Shown here: positions 1 through 12,200 of the stretch, in pieces
How the letters are laid out: each line of letters opens with the position of its first letter
How positions within the stretch are numbered: the stretch's first letter is position 1
Assembly: GCA_017979445.1 (NCBI GenBank)
Contig: CM030711.1
Coordinates: 5,921,221 to 5,985,220, forward strand
Source: Akebia trifoliata
Lineage: Eukaryota > Streptophyta > Magnoliopsida > Ranunculales > Lardizabalaceae
Reading direction: 5' to 3'
DNA: 64,000 nt
Notes under the pieces: generated by a model
Told to the model about the DNA's origin: nothing
The model's input: only the letters and a program-made list of their open reading frames with translations
Database searches by the model: none
Made by a program: the position numbers and the translations under genes

Positions 1-50
1 AAGACTTTCATTTTCAATCTTAGATTTTCCGTGATCAAAGTTTGTAGTAA

Positions 51-132
51 GTGCTAACTTAGTTTAGTTGGTAAAGTCCATGGGTAATGGTATCATAGAC
101 TTGGGTTCAATTCCCGCCAACACAGAGTTACT
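51..132 (+). repeat. tRNA-derived SINE-like repeat (family D)
   Basis: The sequence resembles a tRNA promoter: a box A-like TAGTTTAGTTGG near 60-71 and a box B-like GGGTTCAATTCCC near 103-115. A second, inverted copy lies at 61679-61760, sharing the segment from the box A region through CCAACACAGAGTTA. Two dispersed copies and the tRNA-like boxes support a SINE or SINE fragment rather than a functional tRNA; no cloverleaf can be drawn. Confidence 0.5.
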
Positions 133-414
133 AAATTCATTAAAAATAAGCCTACCAATCTATAAAAAAATATGTAATTCATTGTTTGAGTTTTGCTGAT
201 AAAGTATATGCGTAGAGCACGCACGCTAATGCTTTGATCTAGATTCATGGGTTGTAGTTATATTTTAAATATTAGTAGTATTTTGAGCAATTCTTCTTCT
301 TCATTTTTTCTTTCAACCTAGGTTGTTTAACATCATATTTTGGAGCTTTTAGAGTCTAAAATTGTCTTGTAGGGCTTATGGCCGTAAACTTTTAATGTTT
401 TTCTATATTTATTC

Positions 415-528
415 AAGAGAGTTACTATTGCCACACCAACTTTTACTAATGCCACACCAATTCCTTTATAAATAATCGAGTTGGTGTGGCATTAGTAAAA
501 AAATTGGTGTGGCAATATCAACTCTCTT
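415..528. mobile_element. Small hairpin MITE (GCCACACCAA family)
   Basis: The two halves form a near-perfect hairpin: AGAGAGTTACTATTGCCACA on the left matches the reverse complement of the right end, with short loop TTTATAAATAATC. Related copies occur near 13657-13771, 47598-47683 and 59206-59321, all with the GCCACACCAA or TACACCAAC motif in inverted order. This is a non-coding, probably non-autonomous DNA element. The TSD is not clear. Confidence 0.65.
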
Positions 529-811
529 ATTTAATTATTTGATTGATTAGAAAAAAGAAGAAAAAAAAAAATTCCAACCCATCTCCAACTAAATTTTATG
601 GATCCATGTAAAGAGTATGAAATCAATGTATAAATTATCCTTCCCCAACTTTTTCACTCTTATAAGCAAGGGCCGCATGGCGATCATGATGGACAAATGG
701 TCCATCAATGATCTTTCCTAATCTATCATTATTGTCAAATATTAATTCATTCTACTAGGATTTAATCATACTAGCAAAATGCACATGCATTGCATGTGAA
801 CTATTAAATAA

Positions 812-1046
812 GAATCATGATAATTTGACTACCCCAAGTGGCACACTCAATTGACTCTTCTAATATGACAAGTTTGGAGCCATAGATCTATATGCCTCGG
901 GATGCACAATCACACTTTCTCATAATAAAAAATGTATCCTGAAGGAACCATGTATCCCAAGGTGTATAACTCTGCAGCTCCCAAATTTGTCACGTCAGGA
1001 GTGTCTATTGAGTGTGTCATGTCGGGTTGTCAGATTATCACAACTC
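812..1046. mobile_element. MITE, 9-bp TSD family
   Basis: The left end GAATCATGATAATTTGACT pairs with the reverse complement of the right end, GAGTTGTGATAATCTGACA. The element is flanked by ATTAAATAA (803-811) and ATTAGATAA (1047-1055), an 8/9 match, consistent with a 9-bp TSD as made by Mutator-like transposases. It has no coding capacity. The same family is at 27261-27460, 47818-47991 and 63626-63845. Confidence 0.75.
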
Positions 1047-1189
1047 ATTAGATAATTATGAATATATATATATATATATATATTAATTTTTCTAATTATG
1101 ATTTTAATAATAATTATTATACTTATTCCAACCTTTGAAATTACCTAATGGTAACTTTTGATCGTTTGTAAAACTTGGATGTAAATTGC

Positions 1190-2340
1190 AGAAATTAAAA
1201 GATAGACTTTGGGAAAGTCAAATTTATTCCACAGGGACAGTTGGAATTCAAATATTCACTCGAATTAAAAATCAAAACAAAGTTAAACAAAACAGATTGG
1301 TTTTAAAAACAAAACAGAGTTATAACAAAAACTAAAATGAAAATCAACTTAAAATTGAAATTAAAACAACAACTAAAGATTGAAGATATAAGAAAGGGAG
1401 ATTAGAGAGTTTAATGTAGCTTTTGCAAATCATCCATAATGCAAATTAATTCTAAATTTAACTCAATTCTTGTAGCAAGTCATTGCTCATGGATCGGAAA
1501 GTGGAGCCGTTTAATCATTGAAAGTAACTAAATATTATTCATGAAAATACTGATTTAATTAAGATTGCTTAACCTATATTCCAATTCTTCACAGAGCGTA
1601 GCCATTCTTGAACTTATATAAGTAATGACTATCAAAGCTTGAATCATAAATATAAGCTAAGGGATCTAATCAAAGGAGAATTTACAGAATGTTTAACAAG
1701 ATAAGCAAAAATAATGAATTTAAAACTACATTAAATGGATGGACTTGCTCTGACATTATTGAACTCTCTAAGAAGATTTTAGCCACTCATCGCAAGGATT
1801 ATAATTGCAGAAAATAATAAAAGAGAAGAGAAGATGGTGCTGCACTTTAATCCTTCTTTAATAACCCCCAAAAGAATTACAAACAAGTACTCCAGATTAG
1901 ATAACTCTTGATGTTCTCACTACAATAAAGAGTTCTCTCTCAAAAACTAAGAAATCAGAGAAAATTATAAAAAATTACAAAGAGAAAATGAAAAATTATA
2001 GAAGAAGAAAATGATTCTTTCTCTGAAATCAACCCTCCAATTTATAGTATTCGTAATCGGGTCATTGGGTTGATTTTTCGGATGATTTGTTTCGAAAGAA
2101 CCATTCTGTTACAACCACCGAAGTGTCTAGAACATTTTGTACAAATCTCGAGGAAAATTCTTTTAAATCACCGCGGAGTACCAAGGCCTAACCGTCACGC
2201 GGTGACGTGACGACCAAATTTCTCGAGATTTTGTTGAATGCTTCATTTTTGCTCGCGTATTGTAACCATCTTTGTTTCGCGATTTAATAACTTCCACGTG
2301 TGTTTTATTTATCTACAGTTAGCAATAATATCTCATTAGA
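1190..2340. other. Unassigned intergenic stretch
   Basis: AT-rich sequence with no credible ORF. It contains long A-rich runs (1260-1360) and a short GC-richer patch near 2170-2210. The texture suggests old non-coding repeat DNA, but I find no terminal repeats or TSD. Confidence 0.3.
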
Positions 2341-3059
2341 TTTATTAATTTGGATAAATAATTTAATTTTACAATTATTTAAAGGAACTAACATTTATAT
2401 GGTGATAATTTTAGTATAATTATGGTCCTAAAATCGAATAATTGGGACCTTATCAACTTTCTATAAATTATTTTCTACTTATTTAAAATTATTTGTTTTC
2501 TAGTACTTGGAGAGAATTTTAATTTTGAATCTTTTTCTTTTAATTATATATAGGATGTTAATCTATCATTAAAAAATATTAATCTTTTGATTGTAAACGT
2601 TCATATTTCTAACTCCGAACCTTCATTAGTTATTTTATTTTAACATGCACATTATAATCCAGAAATTTAAAATTTAATTTTGAGGTTTTTCTTAATATTC
2701 TTTTTTAATTTGAATTTTTTTCATAAAATCTAAAAGGCTATGTAGTCTTAACGCCCAATGACCCCGTAAGACTAGTCTATTCCAAAATTTTAATTAGAAA
2801 GAGGTGTTTTGTGGGAAATTATTCTTACAATTAGAAAAACACTTTCCTTACTAACTTCAATGAAGAAAGTTTCCTTACCGTAACATCTTGCATCATCTGA
2901 AAACATGATCTGATGCTACATGATTGTAGAGGACAAATTTCTAAGAATTTTGGATATTTTTTATATAAAAAAAAATAGTTAATTTTCAATGTGAAAATTT
3001 AATTTTAAATTTAGAGGTCCGTAACCGTCCAATTTAAACACTTTCGATCAAGTTCAAAA

Positions 3060-3086
3060 GATATATATATATATATATATATATAT
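3060..3086. repeat. (AT)n microsatellite
   Basis: A perfect dinucleotide AT run. Similar AT tracts lie near 1063-1082, 13485-13524, 34168-34197 and 45736-45763, several of them at transposon ends. Confidence 0.9.
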
Positions 3087-3197
3087 GCATTTTTTCATAA
3101 AATCTAAAAGGGTGTGTGTTGGATTTCGAATGAGATCATCCATATTGGTCCACTGACCCTTAGTAAGATTTTAAATCTTACTAAGATAGTAAGGCTA

Positions 3198-3518
3198 GCC
3201 TCTTTCAAAGTACCATTAGAGAAGTTTGTTGGGGGTAACTTAAGTTTTCAATAATAGAGACGCAGACACGTCAATAATTAATGAAATAAATATATTAAAT
3301 TAAAATAAATTATTTTTTATAAGAATAAAAATAAAAAAAACGAACCAAAATAAAAACCTCTAGCTTCTTTCAAAGTACCACAGCACGGAGACGTGTGTTG
3401 TGGGTAACTTTTAAGTTTTCAATAATGGAGACACAAGCCACGTCAATAATTAATGAAATAAATATATTAAATTAAAATAAAATAATTTTATAAGAATTAA
3501 AATAAAAATAAAAACGTC
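3198..3518. repeat. Tandem duplication of a ~160-bp unit
   Basis: Unit 1 (about 3198-3358) and unit 2 (about 3361-3518) share CTTTCAAAGTACCA, then TTTTCAATAAT-GAGAC, ACGTCAATAATTAATGAAA and an A-rich tail. They are the same orientation and nearly adjacent, so this is a local tandem duplication of non-coding DNA. Confidence 0.7.
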
Positions 3519-3767
3519 CTATTTGCTTTTTAAGAAGGTAGAGGATAACTATTTGATCTTAAGTTATGACTTTATCTGCTAATATAGATTTTTCAAATTT
3601 AATGTACCTTCTCTTCAAAGCACCAACTAGAAAAATTAGTCTATGTTTGAATTTTCCAACATGATCTCTAATGCAACCCAACATCAAATGTAAGAATTGA
3701 GCGGAAAAACAGGCTTATATTAAAGTTGACTAGTATGTTTGTACGTATATATGTATATATTGCTTAT

Positions 3768-3976
3768 CATGGGTATCCCTACCCTTCGGGTGAGACAAGT
3801 CCCACAGCCACACGCATCACCCCCTCAAAAAGTCCTACGTGCAATTAGTTGAGTCAAGGGACAACTTGACCTTGGAGAGTGGTCCCAAGGAATTCATTGC
3901 TTCGTGGGGTTTCAAACTCTTGACCTACTCTTCCTGAGGAGCTTATCAAGGTTCGGCTTACCACTAGACCAGCCCT
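3768..3976 (-). mobile_element. SINE family A, copy 1 of a tandem pair
   Basis: On the minus strand this reads from a tRNA-like head (GGTCTAGTGGTAAGCC, compare box A TGGCNNAGTGG) through a box B-like GTTTGAAACCC to a body ending near GGGATACCCATG. Related copies are at 3978-4166, 44310-44512, 50425-50665 and, with a different head, 54715-54960. Confidence 0.65.
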
Positions 3977-3977
3977 A

Positions 3978-4166
3978 TTGAATGAGACTAGTCTTTGCAC
4001 TAACCCCTCGAAAAGTCTTACGTGCAATTGATTAAGTCAAGGGTCAACCTTACCCTAGAGGGTGGCCCTAAAGAATTCATTGTTTCATGGGATTTTGAAC
4101 TCTTGACCTACTCTTCCTGAGGAGTTTATCAAGGCTCGACTTGCCACTAGGCCAACCCCTTGGGGT
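3978..4166 (-). mobile_element. SINE family A, copy 2 of a tandem pair
   Basis: This is a second minus-strand copy directly following the first. Its head reads AAGGGGTTGGCCTAGTGGCA on the minus strand, a good pol III box A context, followed by GAGTTCAAAATCCC. Its 3' end is shorter than that of copy 1. Confidence 0.65.
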
Positions 4167-4169
4167 TAT

Positions 4170-6570
4170 ATGTATATATGATGAATATGTTGGAAGAATT
4201 TTTGTTTGCATTTATCTTATCTTGCCTTCTTTTTCTAAGTCATTTTATTCTTGTTTTGATTTTCCATTTTTCTATTAGAATCTTCTATAGCTAGTGGCTT
4301 CTAACCTACCTTCGTTTGTAATTGACTTTGTTCCCTAATTTTTTAAGACTTTATTACATAAAAATAAAATAATATACACATGCAAGTGGACTTAAATTAT
4401 GCAAATATTAACCTTACAAGAAAAATAAAACCCAAAAGAGAACAAGAACGAACCTCAACAATAGAATGCTTAGATTGACTAAGAAATTTGGCTAAGTCTT
4501 GCCAGCTAATGAACTCACCTCATTGGCTGCATGACTTTACTGAAGGATCTTGGGCCCCATTTTCCTAACAATAAAGATATAGGCCCAATTTAAGCTTAAT
4601 CTATCCTTTATTTATCTAACAAATCCAAGTTAGTTCAATCTGAATGGATTTAATCTTTAAGACTTTGCCTCACATTTTACATTGTCAATGCTAGTGTAGG
4701 ATCTAAAAGCCTTGTTTTTAATCTTTTAACTTTTTTAATAGATATAGGAAGATTCTAATAAAAAAAGAAGAAAAAAATGTACAAAACAAATCTTAAACGC
4801 CAAGCAACAAAAAGAAAAGTACCCCATACAATTGCTATGGAATCGAATTCACGCTCATACCCCCATTTTTCCCCATTTTTTGGATCTAAATTCATTCGAA
4901 GGTATGTATGATCGCGCATGGAAAATGGGCGAGAAAAATATTTCCTTTGAAAAATGTGAATTTTGGTGTACGATTATGTATTTTCTTTAAATTCAATTTT
5001 CCACCTTATAAGGGAAAACATTTTACCATCAACAGCTTAGGAAAATGATTTTCCCACCTCCCAATGTTATTCTCTTTGGTTTATCCCCACCCAAAACTAA
5101 AAACAGTCTTTAAAACTTTTTTTAGTCTAGTCAGACAGCAACAACTCAAATGTGGCAAATAAAATATATTGAACTTATAAGTATTTTAAACATAGTTTAC
5201 TATATTTAAAATAAAAATAAAATATACATTTTACGTACATTCTCCGCAAAAATATTGTATATAGCTGTATATTTTGTGTATTTCAAAGTTGATGATGAGT
5301 TGACTTAGCAAGTTCATTATTCCATCAAGTTTTGGGATTGCCACGTCGAAATGCTATCAAGTCGACTTTATGAGTTCTAAAATTATACTCAAAACCAACC
5401 TCTTCTTGATATTTTAATTCCTAGTCGCAATGAAATGGTCGAATTCATTTTCCCAAGGAATTCTAATACCCCTTAATAACAAATTCCCGACAATCATACA
5501 GACCCCAAACATCTAGAATCCACGCCTTCGAATAAAGCCCATTTTGTTCCTTATAAGTCAATCGACCAGCAAAAATTTGCAATGTAGCTTTTTTGTTTTT
5601 TTTTTTGGCGATCGGTATCTTACCCATTTTTTTTTATTTGCATTAGTTTATTTTATTATTCTATTTTGGTCTAAATGGGGCCTATATTGTGTATAATCTT
5701 ACTAATCCCAACCACCAAGTTTTCTCAAATATAAAAATTGTTGGTCTTGTAAATGATGGGTCACTTTCATTGAGAGTGACAATAGTAACCAATGGGTTTT
5801 GTTTAAATAATCCCAAATTCTGAAAATTTAAATATTAATTGCAACAACCACCGCGTTTTTGGTGAGATCAGAAGTTATTTTCCTTCCTACTATTATAGAC
5901 AAAAAAAAACAAAAAAAGTTACATAATGTAAAAGCATCTAAGCATATTATTCCTAAAATGCATCATTGCACATAGAAAATAAAACACAAACTTAGTCAAT
6001 GTTTCATGTAATATGAAACAAAAACCACCCTTTACAGTGTGTTTAATCTTCTTTCTGTCCCCATGGATTTTCAAACTGATGACATAGCTTCTTGACCAAG
6101 GTCTTCTATGAGAGATTAAAAGAAATGATCATGATATCCTCGTCTTCAACCTCTTTCCAAAAAGCCTTTATTATTTTCTTCAAAGAAAAACTTGATTTGT
6201 CCCAAAAACACTCCATCATCTTCAACCCTTGATTTATTTGCTAAGGTTCTTTAGAATAAATAAAAAAATTATATATTTTCTTTCGTTGATTTGATGGTAT
6301 TTTGGTTATTTTGTTACTTGCTCACAGAAGACCATGGTCAAGGGGTGTGCATTAGAAGTTTGAAAACATGGGTATCTTAAATAATATCCACCAAAACTAA
6401 GGGTATGACAAAATTACCCTTCTTTGGTCAAGTATTGTGTTGTATTCTTCATGAGCATATGAAATTCAGAATAAAGTTTAATTATTTTGGTAACTCAAGA
6501 CCATTCTCCTACAATATTTCTAAGAATTTTCCCCAATTTTAAAGAGAAATGAGACACAGTCAAGAACTTA
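4170..6570. other. Intergenic region upstream of the LRX gene
   Basis: No gene is visible. Part of it (about 4870-5060) resembles a repeat also seen near 57826-57990 and 59900-60300, with motifs GGAAAATGATTTTCC and AATTCATTTTCC. The segment near 6290-6420 contains a diffuse repeat (GGTATCTTAAATAATATCCA and relatives) that recurs near 30060, 33210, 35930 and 46150. Confidence 0.4.
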
Positions 6571-6580
6571 TAAACTCTAA

Positions 6581-6588
6581 TATATAAA
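6581..6588 (+). promoter_or_regulatory. Probable TATA box of the LRX gene
   Basis: TATATAAA lies about 99 bp before the ATG at 6680, leaving a plausible 5' UTR of about 65 nt that is pyrimidine- and A-rich as is usual in plants. Confidence 0.5.
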
Positions 6589-6679
6589 TCTCAATCCTTC
6601 CCCTCAATCATCAAAACCACACATATATATAACAAAACATCCCAAGAGCATATTTGTCTCCTTCCCCTTCTTCTCCACA

Positions 6680-7906
6680 ATGAGAAACCCATATCTCAAT
6701 CTAGGCCTTTGTAGCCTCTTATGTATTTTTTTCCTTTTCAAACCCTCTCACCAAGACTCCCCATCTCTCCCAAACCAAAACCCAAACCCAAGACTCCAAA
6801 ATGCCTACATAGCTCTTCAAGCATGGAAACAAGTAATTGTATCAGACCCCAACAACTTCACTTCCAATTGGTATGGCCCCGACGTATGCAATTACAACGG
6901 TGTCTACTGTGCCCCGGCCCCTGATGATCCTCATACAACAACTGTTGCGGGAATCGACCTCAACCATGGCAACATCGCTGGTTCCTTGCCCGAAGACCTT
7001 GGACTCCTCATCGACCTCGCCCTTTTCCATATCAATTCCAACCGCTTTTGTGGAACCATTCCTGGAAGTTTTGGTAATCTTCATCGTCTCTATGAGCTCG
7101 ATGTAAGTAATAATCGATTTACAGGTACCTTCCCCTCAGTAGTCCTATGTTTACCTTCACTCAAATATCTTGATATTCGATTTAACCAATTTGAAGGCAA
7201 CGTACCCTCTGAGCTATTCGACTTGAAACTTGATGCAATCTTCTTAAATGACAACAAATTCCGATTCACCTTCCCAAAAAACCTAGGCAATTCTCCTGTT
7301 TCGGTACTTGTCTTGGCGAATAATGATCTTAACGGTTGCTTACCTTCAAATTTAGCAAAAATGGCAGGAACATTAAACGAGATTATTCTCATGAACAATG
7401 GGCTTACAGCATGTTTGCCGCCCGAAATTGGGTTGTTAGAAAACTTGACGGTTTTCGACGTTAGCTTCAACAAGTTGGTGGGACCGTTACCTGAAACAAT
7501 GGGAAATATGAAGAGTTTGGAGCAGTTGAATATAGCACACAACCAATTTTCTGGTGTGATTCCTGAGAGTATATGCTCGTTGCCAAACTTGGAGAATTTT
7601 ACGTACTCATATAATTATTTCTGTGGCGAATCACCAATATGTCTCAAGTTACAAGATAAGGATGATACGAAGAATTGTATTCCTGATCGACCGTTGCAGC
7701 GATCCAAGGAGGAATGTGCATCGTTTCTTTTGCACCCGGTGAATTGCAACGCATTTGGATGTTCACCAAGGAGTCCTCCACCTCCACCACCTCCACCACC
7801 TCCTTCACCACCACCACCGCCACCACCACCACCGCCACCGCCACCTCCACCACCTCCACCACCGCCATCACCACCACCTCCACCACCACCGCATGTTCAT
7901 TACTAA
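6680..7906 (+). CDS. Leucine-rich repeat extensin-like protein (LRX family)
   Basis: Intronless ORF of 408 aa. LRX proteins are secreted to the plant cell wall, where the LRR domain binds RALF peptides and the extensin tail anchors to the wall (family knowledge). Visible here: an N-terminal signal peptide (about residues 1-25, hydrophobic LCSLLCIFFLF), an LRR N-terminal cap with NWYGPDVCNYNGVYC (about 62-76), about ten LRRs of the LxxLxLxxNxFxGxxP type, a cysteine-rich hinge with CxxxPxxCxxFGCSP-like spacing (about 335-365), then a Ser-Pro(n) tail of about 43 residues ending HVHY. The tail is very short compared with typical LRX/PEX extensin domains, which have long Tyr-containing Ser-Pro repeats. 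The ATG follows a TATA box by about 100 bp. Which LRX subgroup it belongs to is not settled; a truncated tail is possible. Confidence 0.93.
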   Translation: MRNPYLNLGLCSLLCIFFLFKPSHQDSPSLPNQNPNPRLQNAYIALQAWKQVIVSDPNNFTSNWYGPDVCNYNGVYCAPAPDDPHTTTVAGIDLNHGNIAGSLPEDLGLLIDLALFHINSNRFCGTIPGSFGNLHRLYELDVSNNRFTGTFPSVVLCLPSLKYLDIRFNQFEGNVPSELFDLKLDAIFLNDNKFRFTFPKNLGNSPVSVLVLANNDLNGCLPSNLAKMAGTLNEIILMNNGLTACLPPEIGLLENLTVFDVSFNKLVGPLPETMGNMKSLEQLNIAHNQFSGVIPESICSLPNLENFTYSYNYFCGESPICLKLQDKDDTKNCIPDRPLQRSKEECASFLLHPVNCNAFGCSPRSPPPPPPPPPPSPPPPPPPPPPPPPPPPPPPPSPPPPPPPHVHY

Positions 7907-8870
7907 CATCCATGACCATATTGTATAAGGAAGATCCATTTATGGTATTATTTGTTTTAGAAATTTTGATTCCTATAGTGATTATGGATGTATAAATGAA
8001 AAATTTTCCCCAATGGTTTTATGGATTGATGAACCACTGTGCTATGTACTAGTTACATTAGTTTGACATTTGTATTTGTGGTGCATATGCTCACCTATCT
8101 GGACCATTCGTTTGATCAAACTCCTTGGTGGGCCACACCTAAAACATTAAATATCAGTTGATTCTGACTCTCTAATTAATAAACTATTCAGTGTATTTGG
8201 GATATATGGGTATCCGGGCATGTAGAGCTCCAAGGACCATCTGTGTGTAGCCTTATGGGAAGGGAATTGAGTTGAATACATGGGCATTTTAAACTGGATG
8301 GGGCTTCATTTTTGGGCCAGGCTTGGTTTAGGGGTTGGGCTCGACTCAAATCTGGTGATCTGGACCTTATATCAGCTATTGGGTTTGACATTTTGGGGGC
8401 CACAATACGTTCGATGAGCTGCAATATGATGAAAATAAAGACCAAAGGAGTTTCTGGAGCTACCATATAGTAAATTTGGAGTTTCTTGAGGTGCTTTTAA
8501 TTCCCAAAAGCATTTTAAGGTTTGAAATTTGGATTTGATATATAATGGTTCAGCTTTCCTTTTCTCATAAAATGTTAAATAAATAAAAAATGGGCCAGAA
8601 GCAAAAATTGCTTAAAGAATTTTTTTTTTTTTTTTTTTTTCGTTAGATGAGATCACCTTTGCCTATTGTAGTTAGTGATTAAAATACCTCTAGAGGTTTT
8701 TTTGGGATACTAGATTAATGATAAATAAATAAAAAAAGCCTACAACTTTTAATATATTTACCAAAATATTTGAAGAAACATTTTTGCTAAAGCATACAAG
8801 TTTTCAATGTTTTAGGTGTTGAAATTTTTTGGATGATAACTACATATCAATTTGGGTTCACAATGTGCTC
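7907..8870. other. 3' flank of the LRX gene
   Basis: Presumed 3' UTR followed by non-coding AT-rich DNA. It contains a T-run at 8618-8640 and a GC-richer patch (8200-8460) that gives only spurious ORFs. No gene or clear element is seen. Confidence 0.4.
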
Positions 8871-9210
8871 TTGAGATGCATTGTTTCAAAATTCGGTTTG
8901 ACCTTTTGTCTTGTCCATGGACTAGACAAATTATTTAACTCGATTTATAATGATTGATTTACATATATTTAAATTAAAATTATTATATTTTTTTAATAAA
9001 ATAAGATAGATTGAAAAATGTTTAGTCATGTGATTATTTTTATTTATATATAAAAAATTAAAATCTAAAAGAAAAAGTAATTATTTTAATGAAAATCTAT
9101 AAAATCGTGGTTGCCTAGGTTGAGTTTTATTGACTTGACCAAGATTTTCAAAGTATCGCCCAAGACATCTCGTTAATCTTGCGAGATGATGTGAATGTTG
9201 AGACACCATG

Positions 9211-12200
9211 TGTGGACACAAGAATTGTGGTTTTCGAATATCTCAACCACTTTGGGGGGGAGGGGTTGGAGTCACCACCATTCATATTGGAAATGATGTG
9301 AATAGTCACCTGTGATGTACTTTAAAAAATATATTTATTTATTTTGACATTTAGTGATTCTCGTACGGATAAGGTCTATCGGTTAAACTTTTGATTTTAG
9401 GTAAAGGGGGTCCATATTAGAGAGTAGGGAAGGTGTAGGCACCCTACTCCATCCAATATTGGTGGTAACTTCAGATTTGGTCTATTTTTTAGAATAAAAA
9501 AATAAAATAAAAAAAAATTTGATATGTGCCCTCAAGTATAAGGGACTTTGATGTTGGTTCAACCTATTGAGGGCATCTTTATTGAAAAAAAGACCCTTCA
9601 ATAACTCATACCATTTGTGATGTGTGCATAGGTGTAGAGAAAAGGGAAATTTTAAGGGGAGAAAAGGGGAGGTGTTCTTTTTATCCAAAATCTACCTTGT
9701 TCTTTTTAACCTTTTTTTACTTTCCTTGATGAATCCTTTTTGACTTTCACTGACTTGCTTGAGAGAGAGTTGAGAGTTGAGAGTTGAAGGTAGTGAGGTG
9801 AGTTGAGAGTAAAGAGAGTTGTAATTTTTAGAGGGTATTTTCCTCAAATTTTCATTAAGTGTTGTGAGTTGAGAATAAAGGTTTTATAGGATTTGGAGAG
9901 CATTTTTAAGGGTAAGATAAGGTTAAATGATGATAAAGGGTACAATGATTAGGTATTTGAGAGAGGGGTGTGTGTAGATTGATAGAGATGGAAGGATATT
10001 TAGGAAAATGGGGTTAAATGGGTTATTTGTAATCCAAATGGGTTGAATTTTTCAATCCATTTGGGCTGAGTGTTGGGTAAAAGGGAATGAGTGGTGTTTG
10101 GTTGAAGAAATGAGGATGTAAGATGGTGATTAATGGGTTGAGTGTTTGGTAAGGTGAAAGGGAGTGATGTTTGATTTAAGAGAATGAAGGGTTTAAAATA
10201 GTGGTTGATTAAGTTTTGGGAAGGTAAGGGAGATGATAACATATGTCAAGATGTGTGGAGATTAGAGGTTTAGATGAGTTAATGAGAGTGGATGAGTGTT
10301 TGATTTGAGAGGAGGGGTGTGGGTTTGAATTGTAAATGGAGGTTTGTAGGGAATGATGAGGGTAGGTTAGGGAGAGGTATGGGTTGGAGGTGTGGGTAGA
10401 TGGATTTTTTAGAGAAAAAGTGATAAGTTGATATGTTTAAAGAGAAGGTGATGGGGGTAGGTAATATGATGAGGAAGGTGAGTTGAGGTGGTGACATGTG
10501 TCTTACCTTGATAATCATGTTGATTGGTTATAATGTTGGGTTGGATTGATAGTTGGGCTTGGGAATAGATTGGGTTGGTATATTGTTGGGCTTGGGTGTA
10601 ATAATGGATAGGGTGAATAGTTATGGTGAAAGATTGAGAGGAATGAATTTGGGTTGAGTTGAGTAGGCTTAAATAATGGGTTGAATAGAGATGGGTTTAA
10701 ATTGAGTTGAATGGGCTTAGTTGAGATGGATTGGGTTTAGGAGTTTAGAAGGGTGTAGATACGTGGTTTTCGTCATTACGACGACCACAACTACTAAATA
10801 TTGGAGTCGTCACCATTTATGTTGTAAGTGGGTGTGAATGGTCACCCGAGGTACATTTTTCAAAAAATGATATTTTTGGCATTTTTAGTGACTCACGATG
10901 GATAAGGGTAATCAAACCTTGAGATTCGGGTAAGCGACTTGGTTTGAGCAAATGGAAGGTGTTAGGCACCATTTTCTCCCGTCAAGTGGCGGTAACCTCA
11001 AAGAACTCGACCATTTTGTTTTAAAAATAAAAATAAAAATAGAGTGCCACGTGGGTGCATTTGTACCCTAGATAGGGGTTGCTTTCGACTTGATCATAGG
11101 ATCATCTCATTGAAAAAGATGATCCTAATGGATCATTTGCCTTGAGGTCCATTCATCCCAAAATTTAAAATAAAATGAAGAGAAGGGGGTAATAGAAGAG
11201 GGATGAGGAGAGGATAGAGAGAGAGAGGGGGGGTGTTTTGTTGCACACACCTTGAAGCTTCAACCTTACTTTTCTTTCTTGTCTTCTTTTTCTTTAATGT
11301 CTTCTAAGGTCCTTAGTGAGTTATGAGAATGTAACTCATTTTGAATTAGTATGAGAAAGTAGTGAAGAGATGAGTAGAGAGTTGAGAGTAGTTTGTGAGA
11401 CTTTTTAAGAGATTTTTTGTGAGAGTTGGGAACCATTTTTGGAAGGAGTGGAGGGGTATTTATAGATGTTGGGAGAGTATTTGGGGGTTTAATGGGGTGA
11501 GAGGTTGAAATGATGGATAATGACATAGGTTTTAAAGGTGGGGGGGTATGAAATTAGGAGTTGGGAGAGGGGTAATTATGTAATGAAGGTAAATGGGTTG
11601 TGTTTTAATCCAAATGGTTTGGATCTTACCCAAACCATTTGGGTGGAGTGTTTGGTGAAATGAGATGATGGGTGTTTAAGAGGGTGGTTGGTTGATTGAG
11701 TGGTGTTTGATTTTAAGAGAATGGAAGGTGTAAGAGGGTGGTTGGAAGGTTGAAGGAGATAGTGACATGTGGCATATTGTGTGGAGGTTAGGGGTTTAGA
11801 TTTAATTGATGGGAGAGGTTGAGTGTTTGATTTGAGAGAATGGGTGTAGGTTTAAGTTGTAGAGATGAATTTATAGGAAATGATGATGGTAGATTAGGGG
11901 GAGGTGTGGGTTGATGTGTTTGATTTAAGAGAATAAGGGTTAGAGAGTTATGGGAGTAGGTTAGGGGAGATGGGTTGATGGTGTTTGATTTGAGAGAATG
12001 GAGGTTTATAAGGAGTAATGAGGGTAGGTTAGGGGAGGGTGTGAGTTGATGTGATTTTTTAGAGAAAATGTGATTTGGGTAGTTAATGTTTTAGAGAAAA
12101 GTGATAGGTGGTTGATTTGATGAGGGAGGTGAGAGGGGATGATGACATGTGTCACTTTTTGATGGTAAAAGAGTGATTGGTTGATGTGGGTTGTGGTTTA

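Noticed and set aside
7644..7919. Antisense ORF (Val/Glu-rich) and a sense-frame Thr-rich ORF over the LRX tail
   Set aside because: Both are frame shadows of the CCA/CCT/CCG proline repeat of the LRX gene.
10000..11526. Several Pro/Ser/Leu/Thr-rich antisense ORFs
   Set aside because: They come from the G+T-rich strand of the two solo LTRs, have no domain and cross no conserved feature.
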